From the NCBI RefSeq assembly GCF_032118995.1, contig NC_092650.1, positions 23,632,001 to 23,696,000 on the forward strand: a DNA stretch of 64,000 nt, in the 5' to 3' direction. Under the pieces are notes generated by a model. It did no database searches, had not been told where the DNA came from, and was given only the letters and a program-made list of their open reading frames with translations. This document shows, in pieces, positions 1 through 12,521 of the stretch (positions are counted from its first letter, which is position 1; the number at the start of each line of letters is the position of its first letter). Made by a program: the position numbers and the translations under genes. This DNA comes from Asterias amurensis. Taxonomy: Eukaryota; Echinodermata; Asteroidea; Forcipulatida; Asteriidae.

Positions 1-180
1 TCATAATTGATGTCAAGATGGGGATGTTCAAATCCGAACCATTGAGCGGAGAGTTTTGACTGATCCATCTGTACATCGGTGTCCTTAACAACCTAGTTAT
101 AAAAAATAAATTAAACATCTCTTATATCGTTGCGGTACCTGCTGCCAAAAACATAGGATTCGAACTGCCTATAGCTACCG

Positions 181-338
181 GGCAACCTCAGTAGTCTAAA
201 TGGTAAGACACGGCTCTAAAATTGCAAGAGTCGTGGGTTCGAATCCCACCCGAGTAACATGCCTGTGGGTTTTTTTTTCACAGGACTCGGGGAAAGTAGT
301 GAGTATACAGTGCTAAACACACATCGGTGTGTGGGTAA
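181..338 (+). mobile_element. tRNA-derived SINE
   Basis: The tRNA-like head has an A box (TAGTCTAAATGG) and a perfect B box (GGGTTCGAATCCC at about 235-247). A short body with TGAGTATACAGTGCTAA and CACATCGGTGTG follows, then an ATAATAATA tail. The acceptor arm no longer pairs, so it is not a tRNA gene. The body resembles 30437-30577. Confidence 0.6.
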
Positions 339-344
339 AAACCA

Positions 345-480
345 AAATTAATATAATAATAATACAAATTTATTGAGTTTATACTGCGCTCTCTCCAGGA
401 CCAGAAAATTACACAGAAACAGTTTTTAAAAAGTACACCAATAAAACTAAGCAAAATAGAAATAAAAAAGTGCATGAAGA
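345..480. repeat. A/T-rich repeat tail with TTTATTGAGTTTATA block
   Basis: A run of AATA units precedes TTTATTGAGTTTATACTGCGC. This resembles the transposon tails ending TTTATATAGCGCC near 33955. Family not identified. Confidence 0.3.
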
Positions 481-930
481 CCTCACTCCTGTAAAAACTG
501 TAGAGACAATGCAGCTAGGTACAATTAAGCATATACAGATTTTTTAATTACAAGCTTGCATGTTGGAAGACATGACAATTGGATTTAATTTAGATGGATA
601 CTCAGGCAAACTTACGCACTGTCCTTACACTAGCCTCTACTTAATCATTGTCATAACACTAAGTTGTTAAATGGTTTCGTCAGCATTCGATGTGATAGTT
701 TGAGGGGTAGCTTTTGTGAATCCACTTTTTGGCCCACATAACCCAAATATTTGAATGCCTTCCATTAGAATTCATGGACTGTTTCACTTTACAGTTTCCT
801 TCAGATAAAGTAGAGATATAAAAAAAAAAATGAAACAATATCTATTTCCTTTTTCTATATCCATTTCCTTTTTCCCGAGAAGGCGTCGGCTAAAGACATC
901 CTCTTGCTCAACTGATTCTAAGGAACATAC

Positions 931-1208
931 CCCAAAGTCAACTCCTTCCCCAGATGGTGGAACATCCAGCACGACCCCCTGGGACGGCAATTGCACAATA
1001 TGCCTGTACACAGACGAGGTTCCTACTGTCGATAGTCCGGCACTATTCTCCGCTTTGACTGAGATGTAATATTCATGATCGCCATGGAGATACCAGCTTA
1101 GATCATCCAATAGGAAGGCCGCACAGAAGGTTTGGGATTCACACGGACCGATGACGTATTCTTTCTGGGATCGATATGAAACGAACTCTGTGCCTCCTCT
1201 AGTGTGTC
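931..1208 (-). CDS. Exon 20, Fn3-like module (last visible exon)
   Basis: Encodes HTRGGTEFVSYRSQKEYVIG and EYYISVKAENSAGLSTVGTS, ending SGEGVDFG at donor GTATGT. Reading through the donor reaches a stop near 784. That tail has no family features, so I read it as intron. Confidence 0.85.
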
Positions 1209-4200
1209 CTAAAGCGAAAAAAGAACATTGTCTTCATGTAAAGGATTTGAGGCATTGCATGGTGAGGTATCAATATATATCTGGTTTGCGGTAACACCGT
1301 GTGTGTATCTACTTGCCAGGTAGAGTTTGTTCTTAGAGAACTGTCTTGCTTTATTCTACTACCGCGGAGTAGATGTTTGGGGGTTCGGGAGACTTCTCAG
1401 TTCTGAACATTGTCTTCATCCACTACCAAATATCTAACACCCGGTTCTAACAGGCGCTCCAGGGTCAGCCAAACCAAATAGATAGGAGCGACTCTTGGTC
1501 GACCCAATTCAATTTTGGTTTCAGACAGGCGAGGTAAACATAACATTTACATTGGCTCAGCTCATGAAAGATCGTTGTCTTAAACCGAGGCGCTCCAGAG
1601 TCGTTCTGTATGACTGCAACAGTCAATCTTTCGACTCCTAGCATCCAGTCGCTCCTACTTGTTTCAGACGTCAAACTTTTCATGCACATAATTCAATAAT
1701 TAATGGTTCAGCGCGACTCTCGAACGCCTGTCTTCAAACGAGTGTAAGTAAAAAATATGTATAGGTGAACCTGCTCAAACACTATTGTTAATCACTCAAA
1801 ATAACGTTTAGCATAAAAATTTATTTGCAGCAATGGAGAGCTGTTGTAGTATACAACATTATGAGAAAGAGGTAATTTCTCACCCAAATAATAAGGCTTT
1901 TTAGGCATCTGAAAGCACACGAACTTGTGCAACAATTATGTTTTTTCTTTTATTTATTTCTTGCAACTGCGAAGACCAATTGAGTCAAAATGTTCACAGT
2001 TTTGTTAATTTCTGCATATGTTGGGATACATCAAGTGAGAATATTGGTCTTCCACAACTGTTATGTGATCAATCAAAGCATTAAGAATGTTTAACTTAGT
2101 TATAGGTAGACCAGAAAGGGTCTGCATAAAGTTTACGATTGCAGAATCAGCTGTCAGGAATCAGCTGGTTTGCCCATCTTCAGGCAACCAACAAAACATT
2201 TATTTTACTCTTTCGAGCATCTCACCAATGCAAACTTGATATGAAAGACCTGCATCCTCATTGTCCGTGAAGCCGTCGGCACCCCATTCAGTCACCAAAT
2301 ACTCGCCGTCCAAATGAACGAGAATACGGCCAACAAACATGGGTGGTGTGGTGTCCACGATGATAGGTCCAACAAACTGGAATTGGAAAACAAAGTTACG
2401 ATACATTTATACTCATTCAATCTCATTGAGAAAAAAACAAAAACTTTTAGCACACATTTGAAGTCCTAAAGGCTTTTTCAGAGTTTTTTTAAATATTGAT
2501 AGTGAGAAATTACCTGTCTTTCTCAAAAACTTCGATACTTCAGAGCTTGCTTCAGAGGGAGCTGTTTCTCATAATGTTTTATGTTATCAACAGGTCTCTG
2601 TTGCTCGCTACTAAGTAAGTTTTTATGCCTATAAATATTTTGAGTAATTACCAAAACGTGTCCAGTACCTTTATATAACTGTTCCATTCTCTCAATTTGT
2701 TTGGCGAGTTTATCAAAAGCAAATTTCTTCAAGAATGACACTTGTTGTTTTTAAGCAATACATACCTTAGAATGAGCCAACTGTGCTTTGTTGACAGCTT
2801 TCACAACCAGAAAGAAAACATTTCCCTGGCTGATGTGGGGATGATACATCACAAAACGATTATGACCTGATGCTGACATGAAGGTCACAAGGTCAGGGGT
2901 CGGATTGGATGGGTCACTGCTTAGACCGATCTCGTAGTCGAAAATTGAGCTATCTTCGTCACTCCCCGACCAAGATAAGATAATCTGGAATTAAAACCAA
3001 AAATTATTAATTACATCAAGTTCGAAACATAAAAACATTGGTGCATGTTGGAATATACTTATCATCTGATTTGCAGTCTTAAATAAGCTTTCACATAGAT
3101 AGTATGTCATACTTAGAATGAATTCATGTTGTACCAGAGCTTGTCTTAAAAGAAGTTTCTTCTTTGCTGAAAAGTTTGACATGTAAGCCTCTGCCGGATA
3201 ATAGACGTGCTTATTAGAATGTACGGCAAAGTTAACTACAACACTGCGATTTAATGTATCAACTCAACCACTGTCTGCAACTAGAGTGTAGTTTGTCTTT
3301 GACTTTTAAGAAATATCTGTACATTTAATAAGCTAAATCCATTTGTTCTGTACCGAATAAAGACAAGAATTATGCATTCTTACATGTTTGTGTGTAGGAA
3401 GAAAGAACTTCTCTTCAATGCCAGACGTCCACTGACAGTTAATGTCTTCTCCAATAACCGAGACTGAATCATTTAGGATTCCTTGGCCTGGGTACAGTGT
3501 TATATCGCTCACTACAGTTACTTTAGACCTGAATACAAAGAAAAGACGTGATCATTGATTAACATTCTTGTTGTCCATCCCACCACAACTAAAGTAAAGT
3601 TTTATCTAAAACTGCAGTCAATTTAAAGGATTTGGGTACAAAACACAACGCCCACAGATTTACATTAAACTTACACCATTTGAAGATAACGATAGTAGAA
3701 AGCATACCTTAAAATATTAGTTGTTGAGGTGCAGTAGTTTTTGAGAAATGATTAAAACAATGTCATGCAAACACGCTTTTACATGTTAAAATAGTTTTTG
3801 TCTCATGATCATTGAGACGAAAATTATTTTCATGACATTGTTTTACTCATTTCTCAAAAAAATACAGCACCTCAGCAACTAATATTTTCAAGGAAGCTTT
3901 CTACCCTCATTATCTACAAACGGTGTAAGTTTAGTGTAAATTTGTAGACATTGTGTTTTTTTGTCCTACAAAAAGTACATAGACCCTTTAACCAGACTCT
4001 TCCTAACTACGGAATAATCTTAGGACGAGTTAATTTCTGTATCCATAGAATTTAGAATGCACTGAACCATTTCTAAGTTCGGATGACTTACTCGTCCCAA
4101 CTCGAGATAGGGTGAAACTTAGCGTTTCGTGAAATCGGTCGCTGCATGCTTTCCTACAAGTTATGTTGCAATGCTATTTCACCAAGTATAGTCTATTAAG

Positions 4201-7200
4201 CACAAACTAGCTGGTAATAAAGAGCAAGAGGTTCACTCACTTAACTGAAGAAGAAAAACGTTTTACCTAGCGATCCTCCATGCATCCAAAGTACAGATTA
4301 TCAAAAGAGATGAGTGAATGGAATTAGCTGTTGCAAACAAATTAACCAAAAGGACCGATGGTATAAATGCAAAAAAAAGTTCAAGGCCTGACGTTTCAAC
4401 CCTAGCAGAGTTTTTCTTTTAGTCTTCAAAGAAGTCTCTGCTGTAGGGGTTGAAATGTCAAGCTATGAATGATTTTTTGCAGGCATTGTAGCAAGGAAAC
4501 TAAAATGTTTTTCATGTATTTGGGAAGCTACTTGCATGAGAAATATTACCTGCACATGTCAGACACGTTCAGTAGTTCCGTCTTCATTCGATGTTCATTG
4601 ATGAACCACACACGTCCCTCGCTATCCTTGGCAAGACCCGGCCTCATTCGAGAATCACTGATTGAGATATTGGACAACTCTGGTGGGCTGGTGTCAATCA
4701 TGACACCATCAGAACAGATAGGAACAGACGGCTCTAAGGCGCGGTTGTAGGCGATAACTGTGATGAAGTACATGCCTGGTGAGGGCGCTGTCCAACTTGC
4801 ATGTGTAACGGTAGTTCTTGTCATCTATGAATAGGGGTTGTTATCATCAAGCAAAAAAAAACAAGTAAATTAACTGTTTTAAGGTCAATATTAAAGGAAC
4901 ATCAATAATAAATAAGATATAATTGCTGGCGGTGTAAGCAATTAATGTTATCCACCATATACATAAACTGATAAACCTGTTGAAGTTTAATATATACATT
5001 AACCTATAATATTTTAAGGGCAACTTTCTACCGCTATTATCTTCAGATCGTGTAAGTTTAATTTAAATCTGTGGACATTGTGTTTTGTGTCAGACAAAAA
5101 GTACCAAGACCCTTGTTTACTTTGATATGACTTGATTTGATTTGTTCTAAAGACTTACAGTGTCTCTTATGGAAGGTACCATGTCTGCATCATTCCAGCA
5201 TGTGACGTCATAAAGATACTCGTAAAACTTGACTCCACTCTCCCTGTCAAAGAATCCTTCCCAGTGCGCAGCGAGGTCATTGCCCTCTTGAAAGTCGACC
5301 TCACCTGACCCGGGCATCCCATCATGCACCACACCAGCTTGAGGGGGCGATGTGTCCACAGTGATCTAAACAGGTAGGTTTTACATAGAATGTTATTCTG
5401 AGTAATTTAAAGAAAAGTTTGACACCTTTGGTAATAATCAAAGACCAATATTCTCACTTGCTGTATCACAATACTTGCCTAAAATCAGAAATCTGTAAAA
5501 CAAAAATTTACTCAATTGGTCCTCGAAGTTGCAGGAGAATAATGGAAAAAAATACTTGGTGCACAAATTTGTGTGCTTTCAGATGTCTTTTAAAAAAAAG
5601 CCAGAAAAAAAGTCAAAAACTGTGTTACTTCAGATGGAGCCGTTTCTCACAATGTGTTATACTAACAGCTCCCCATTGCTCAATACTCATTAAGTTTTTG
5701 TGCTAACAATTATTTTGAGTAATGGCCAATAGTGTTTCCATTTTACTCGATTTCATTTTTCCAAAACACTAACTTGTTCGACGAACTTTTCTGAAATCCT
5801 ACCTTGATTGTTTGAGATGTCACCAGTCTAGCATGGTTGGTAACCGTCAGCATAATGTAGTAGTCAAAGTCATGAACACCAATGTGGAATGTTGGTTTGA
5901 ACCCGTAGTCCACATTATAGCAGTCACCGCCAGGAACACACATACACGTTACTGGATCACAGTCTTCATTCTCCTATAAAAAACAAGAATGATAGTAATA
6001 ACCAGTTTTTTTTAATTATAGGACTTTTCTCACCCAGAGGGTTGTTCAAAGCGCTTCCAACACAATTACCCCCTGGTCAATGTTTCATTCCTTATTAAAC
6101 CATCTCAGCTCCCTTGGGATACAGCCTGTGCAACAAATATGCGCTACTAAGCTAAATCAACTACAAAAACCATCTCTGACCTCACAGGTACCCATTTAAC
6201 TCTTGGTGGATAGAAGCAATAATAGTAAAGTGTCTTGCTCAAGGACACAAGCGTCATACCGGAATTCGAATTCACAATCTGCTGAACAAAAACACCAGAG
6301 CTTGAGTTCGGTGCCCTGCCACGACACATTACCAAATATTTAAATATCAACTGAGTATAACCAAAAATAATTTTTTTTTATAAGTTTTCCTTTGATTCGT
6401 GGCTTTCACCAACAGCTTTACCAAAACTGTTGATATGGGCAAAGCAGATATATTTTCTTTTACCTTGTCAACCTTGACTGCAGCAACTGTCTGACTCCCG
6501 TGTTCTACCTCGCTCCCAGTGTGGTTGTCAAATAGACGCCACTCGATGGTTCGAACCCCACTGTGTATGTCGTAGGTCCTGAACTCCACGCTGATAGAGA
6601 AAATAAAAAATGAATAGACTTGTCTCTTTTTTTTTCGAATGGATCTGGGGGAAGAAAATAGAATCCCCCAATATAGAGCAGAGAACAAATTTTTCGAAAA
6701 TGTTCAACAGTCACATGAGTTTAATCAACTCAAAGGTATATTTTTGAAGACATCTATTTAACTTCTAATAGATCATGCCTCCATATCGATAAGACGCCAA
6801 AGAAAATATAATAATATCAAAGTCTTTTACAGCTCACGTATCTACCTAACAAGGTACTCAAGGCGCTGAGTATATACAAACTTTCAGAAAGATATATGTT
6901 ATTGCAGTGATGAATTCTGAGACCAAATTATTTAGCACCTTCTAAGGGTTTACAAGGTGCTACGGCGCATACAGCAGCCACACCCAGGAACACCGGGCGC
7001 ACCCCTTCATTAACACAGTAAGCCATGTTGAGGAATGGTGGACTTCACTGTTATAACTGTGCACTGCTTGGTTTGGGTAAATCTGTCTGTATATGTATAG
7101 TGCAGGTTAATGGAGTGTTTCAGGAAAGGTAAAAGATCCAACTATTTATTATTTCAAAATTACCAAGTGTAGTACATCTTACCTCAAATCGTGCAAGTCG

Positions 7201-10200
7201 ACTGAATTATGAACTGCTATATTCACATCATCTCCCCGAACCAGCCAGAAATCTTCAATGATTGGTGGTGAAGAATCAGCATGCACTAATACAGTGTCCC
7301 TCACGAAGTGACCGGCAATATCTCGAGCCTCTACCCAAAAGCGAATGGAATCGCCGTCTATCAAGTTCAGGTCATAAGTTGCTTGTGTGTTCGATGCTTC
7401 ATTACTCCAGTGATCCGCATTGTCGTCAGACGCATTGACTATTGACCTGCCACCCCGGTGGTCAATGTCGCTAAAGACACGGAACTGTGTAATACCGAGA
7501 GCATTCGGGATGGCTGCACGGCCTCTCTTTCCAAAATACTGGTCATAATCTGCTCAGAGAAAAAACATGCAAGAGGAAGCGAAGATGTTTATTATATCTA
7601 AGCCAAGTATATTTGTACATCTGCTAAAATAAATCAATGTTCAAAATAATTTGTTTTTTTGCTCAACATTGAGGTATTTGCTAACTCTTCCGTCATGACC
7701 TAAACTGCAATTAGTATATGTTAATACATTGTTGTTACCCTTCCTCGGGATTAAGGGTATGTTCCTTTTTTGGAATAATATAAGAAATTTATGACCAAAA
7801 TGAAATGAGATGAAATGTGAAAAAAGCCAAGATCCAGATAAGCTCAGTTGGTAACCTCGCCATTGTTTCACTTCCACTTGCCACATACACAAACAATGAA
7901 GCATGTTACAAGCCGTGTGCATTCCTCGTAGGCTATACAAATATTTATGAAAGTTTTGGGGTTTGTTAATCATTATAATCGAGTGCATATGCAATTTGCG
8001 AAAATCCAGCAAATACACTTTAAGACAAAATGAAACAAGATCAAACATTAATCTAAGCTTCCAGTCCCACAATGTGGCAGACACTCTAAAGATGAAAGTG
8101 TAATATCAAGTTGGTATGTTTTTCTTTACAAGTAGTACTCACCAACATCAATACTACCACTGACCCAGTCACCAATTGGTTTCAACAACCCCTGGTTATA
8201 GTGATGTAAGTTAATGAAACGGCTCGCCCAGTCCAGAGGCACCGAGGTAGTTCCCCCAGTCGTGTCTAGTGAGGTAATCCACTCAAAGTTGGTTTCTGTG
8301 GTCGCAGACAGAACACGCAGAGGGTGTGTGCCCTGTATGGTGACGTCATTCTGGTCATCATCAAGGAAGACGAAACGTCGTGCTAGGCGAGTGTTGCCAC
8401 CGTTGTCAACCGCGGTCAACACGATGGAGTACACACCTTTAGTTTTAACACAGACAAAAACGAAAATCTTGTCATTTTGTCATGTTAATTTTGAGTAAAT
8501 TGCAATTTCCACAAAACTTTAACTGTTTACCCGGGTTCATTCTTCCTGCGAATGCGCTGCAAATTTGGACACCACAAATTTGCAACACATAATTTGCAAA
8601 AGTGGAATGATGCTGAACTCCTGCGAAATATTCGCTGCGAGGGCAGCCATGTGGCGTCAAAATTCGCTTTGCATTCGCATTCATAAAAAGTATGATCCGG
8701 GCTTTACTCAAAACAGTAAGAGTCGTGCGGAATATACCTTTGCTGTATCATAAGCTTGGGCGATATCGATTTATTTTATTCACGATATATCGCCGACAAT
8801 ATATCGCGATATTCGATATAATCGCGATTAATGAAATTTGACATCATCAGTCTTAAAACTCCAAGTGAAAGTTGTAGAAGAGACAGTCCTAGCATAAGAG
8901 AGGTGTTCTAAAGACCTATTCTTCTGGTTTTACTCCAAACCTATGGGGTGCAAGATGTCTCAGCTAGCAAATACATCGCGATATTTAATGGATATATCGA
9001 TATATTGCGATTATCGCGATATATCGCGATATATCGCGATATATCGCGATATATCAATATTTCGATTAAAACCAAAAAAGTTTCTCGGGAGTGACACAAG
9101 AAATGGATTCTCAAAATAAGATGTTTTTCGTAACTCTTAAAGGCAGTGGACACTATTGGTAATTGTCAAAATCCAGTCTTCTCACTTGGTGTATCTCAAC
9201 ATGAACATAAAATAACAAACCTGTGAAAATTTTAGCTTGATTGGTCGTCGGAGTTGCGAGATAACTATGAAAGAAAAAAAGACCCTTGTCACCCGAAGTT
9301 GTGTACTTTCAGATGCTTGATTTCGAGACCTCAAGTTCTAAACTTGAGGTCTCGAAATCAAATTCGTGGAAAATTACTTCTTTCTCGAAAACTATATCAC
9401 TTCAGAGGGAGCCACTTCTCACAAGGTTTTACACTATCAACCTCTCCCTATTACTAGTTACCAATTAAGGTACTATGCTAATAATTATTTTGAGTAATTA
9501 CCAATAGTGTCCACTGCCTTTAAGATAAAAAGACAATCTCCCCAAACTCAAAGAAACTCATAAAAATCACAATCCATTAATCGTTCACTTTTACTAATGC
9601 AACCTGAACTTTTGAAAAATAGTTTTGAAAAACAGTTTTGAAAAACCTTTGAAAAACAGTTGTATTTCTTGACAGGTTATCAATAGAGTCAAGCATTCTC
9701 CTGAAAACGATAAGAGCACACTGATCAACACGTCAAGGATAATTCCTTTTATCACCATAAAGGATAAAAGGCCTTATACTCAGCGCAACCTTCATTGTAC
9801 TTGGCATGTTCCCAGCTTTACACACAGGGCATATATATATATATATATTGCAAGCATAAGTTGCTGTTTCCCCTGTGCTGCATAGTGCAGAGTTTCAAAC
9901 TAGCTGTGTTTCTGGGTCATGCTGTATTACATTTAGGTAGCAAATCGATGTATAACATTGTTTTTGTTTCAACCAATCAAAGCGCCAGAAGTTTTGTTTT
10001 GGCGGGCTTGTTAATTTTATCTCTCACTTCGTCACAGTCATTCGTTTGGAATAGATGTTTTTAATTTTCCCACCACCATCCCACTTACTCCACCACGGTT
10101 ATTTGGCACTATTTTATGGTGGCTGTTTTGCTGCAATGGCATAATTGGAGGGTTCAGACAGCCATTTTCCCCGTTTTGGGCATTTATTGAACAACCTTTA

Positions 10201-12430
10201 ATAATTATATACACCAATGGAATTTGTTAATTGGTTTTGGTATTGTTGCCATAGCGTTCGAAAGTTTCATGAGGCTATGATTCCGACTGAGGTTTCATCG
10301 GTGGAAGCGCAACTGTATCATTTGACTCTGTGTAATTAAACAGTGTATATTGTCAACTTAATAATTTCTACAAAACACAGTAAAATTTATCTGGTGTAGG
10401 CCTTCACAAATTATATTGCGTTTGTGGCTGCTATATGCAGCTATTGTTGGGGTCAAATTGAACCCGTGTTCGGGTGCAAGTGCATCCTGGTTTTTGGGTC
10501 TGTTAAACCCAGGTTTGGGTGCAAGTGCATCCTGATTTAGGGGTCAGGTGTACCCCGCTTGTTTTCCTGTGTCCGGTTTGCCCAATTCGGTATCCGGCAC
10601 AATTATGTTTATTCTTCATTTTCAATTGTACGTTTTCTTTTTGTGTGGGCGCCTTGATCATTTTTCTGATAAGTGCGCATTTTAAATCCATATTAAATTC
10701 AGTGGTCTTCATGGCCGTATTCCAACAATTGTGTCTTGTTTATTTTATTGGAGTCTGAGTATAACAACTATTTATTCATAAATACCCCAGACAGTTTCTC
10801 TACTCCTATCAGTGGAGAGTGCGTCACGTGGGGGTGTTTGATAATGCCCAGCTGGAGCTGTTTAAAACCGGCTGGCTTCTGCATCTCACGCGCACAGGAT
10901 TATCACGCGGAACGCAATTCATAGCTATCGGTAACAGCGCGTAATCTATTTCTAAGCGCACACGCGTACACACAACCCACGCCATAAAACAGATTCTTCA
11001 CAAAGTTTTGAAAAAATTATTTCAAACCTCAAATTATCAAGTGTCAAAGTGTCCAAAATTGTATTTTTAAAACATTTTTTTTAACAAAAGGGCATTTATG
11101 AATGGGAATAAAGATTAGTGACTCGTTCTTAAACATCCGTTTAAAACCTTGCAGGGTCGTGACCACGTGATAAAGGCCCTCGCCTACAACAACACTGCCG
11201 GTTTTAAACGGCCGTTTAAGAACTCGTCGCTACCCGTCAAACAACCACTAAAGTTTGTAAGGAGATTTATAACATGGAGTCTCACCACACGTCTCTTGAA
11301 AAATTCAGGCTATTAACAGAACCTGAAAGCTTTAGTCGAAACCCAAAGTCTGTTTTAAACTTACCGATTTGAGGTAGGGTGATTTCCTGTCCTGATTCAG
11401 TGGTATTGGAAAAGACAGGTGGACTGTCAAAGATTTCCGTCATGTGGTTACCATGGCTTCCTGACAGTTGTATCACTTGTAGGTTGAACTCCTTGATACC
11501 AGAAAGATTGTCGACCCAGCCTTCCCAAGTTACCGTAAACATTGCCTTTTAAAGTAACAAAAAAATGACAAAACTATGATACATATATCGATGGGTATCA
11601 ACTATTCCAACAAGTTGTAGCTTGGCATGGAAACTTGGACTTTCATTGCAAGTATGACAAAAATGAAAAACCAAACACAGACAAAACCTTACCTGTGAAG
11701 TGACGTCATCACCAGCATGCAACATAGTAGTTCGGCATCCGCTCACGACATCCACACAATGGTAGGGGTCATCGAAGTCAAAGGTGAAAGTTGAGTACCC
11801 TGACGTCGTACTGCCCGTGTAGTACCGCGTCATAATACTGTCCGAGTTATCCCTATCATACAGTCTCATGTGTCCTCCACTGACTGTCGTTACGTCATAC
11901 CTTAGTCTGCAAATAAGTTTGAAAGACAAAAATCATCAAATTTATGGAGGCCCCAAAAAAAAAAGTTATAATACTACCAAATTGGTATTTCATTCAAAAA
12001 TGTTTTTGCCACGGGTAGTGCAGCTATATTAAGTCCAGTTTGTTTTGGATTTTTATTTTGAGCGGCACTACTTCTAGAATACTATCTGTCCTTTTCGAAA
12101 AGGATATCTTTACTTCATGTAATATAGTGCATGATCTTCAACAAGATATCTTTCGATTGTGCCTAGTGCGGTCCCAGGAATGAAAAACTTGAGTTATCCA
12201 AGAATATCTAAGCTTCTCTTTCCAATATGCAGCAGTTCAGTTGTGGAACAGTCTTCCAGAGGTTGTCAAACAGGCTGAGACATCAGAACAATTCAAAACC
12301 CGGTTAAAAACATATCTGTTTACTTTGTACAATAATTGTTGATTTCCTTTTACAGCATAGGGACTTCACGGTGATAATGCTTTATAAGAAAGGTATTGTT
12401 TTTTGTTGTTGTTGTTGTTGTTGTTGCTGC

Positions 12431-12521
<91 letters not shown>

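Noticed and set aside
181-258. A functional tRNA gene at the left end
   Set aside because: The B box is perfect but the acceptor arm does not pair and the anticodon loop is too long. The body matches a SINE.
784-930. Extension of exon 20 to a stop codon, making it the last exon
   Set aside because: A GTATGT donor lies at 925-930 and the extension loses the family pattern, so a further exon to the left is more likely.
2209-2225. Later GTAAAA donor for exon 19
   Set aside because: It breaks the frame into exon 20. The GTGAGA donor keeps it and restores the expected motif.
7641-8084. 147-codon minus-strand ORF
   Set aside because: It lies wholly in the intron between exons 11 and 12, with no splice sites that use it and intron-like composition.
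9286-9468. Similar ORFs in several places with SRPQVLNLRSRNQIRGKLLL-like peptides
   Set aside because: They are readings of the central palindrome of the GGCAGTGGACAC element. Element copies vary in frame, with no sign of coding constraint.
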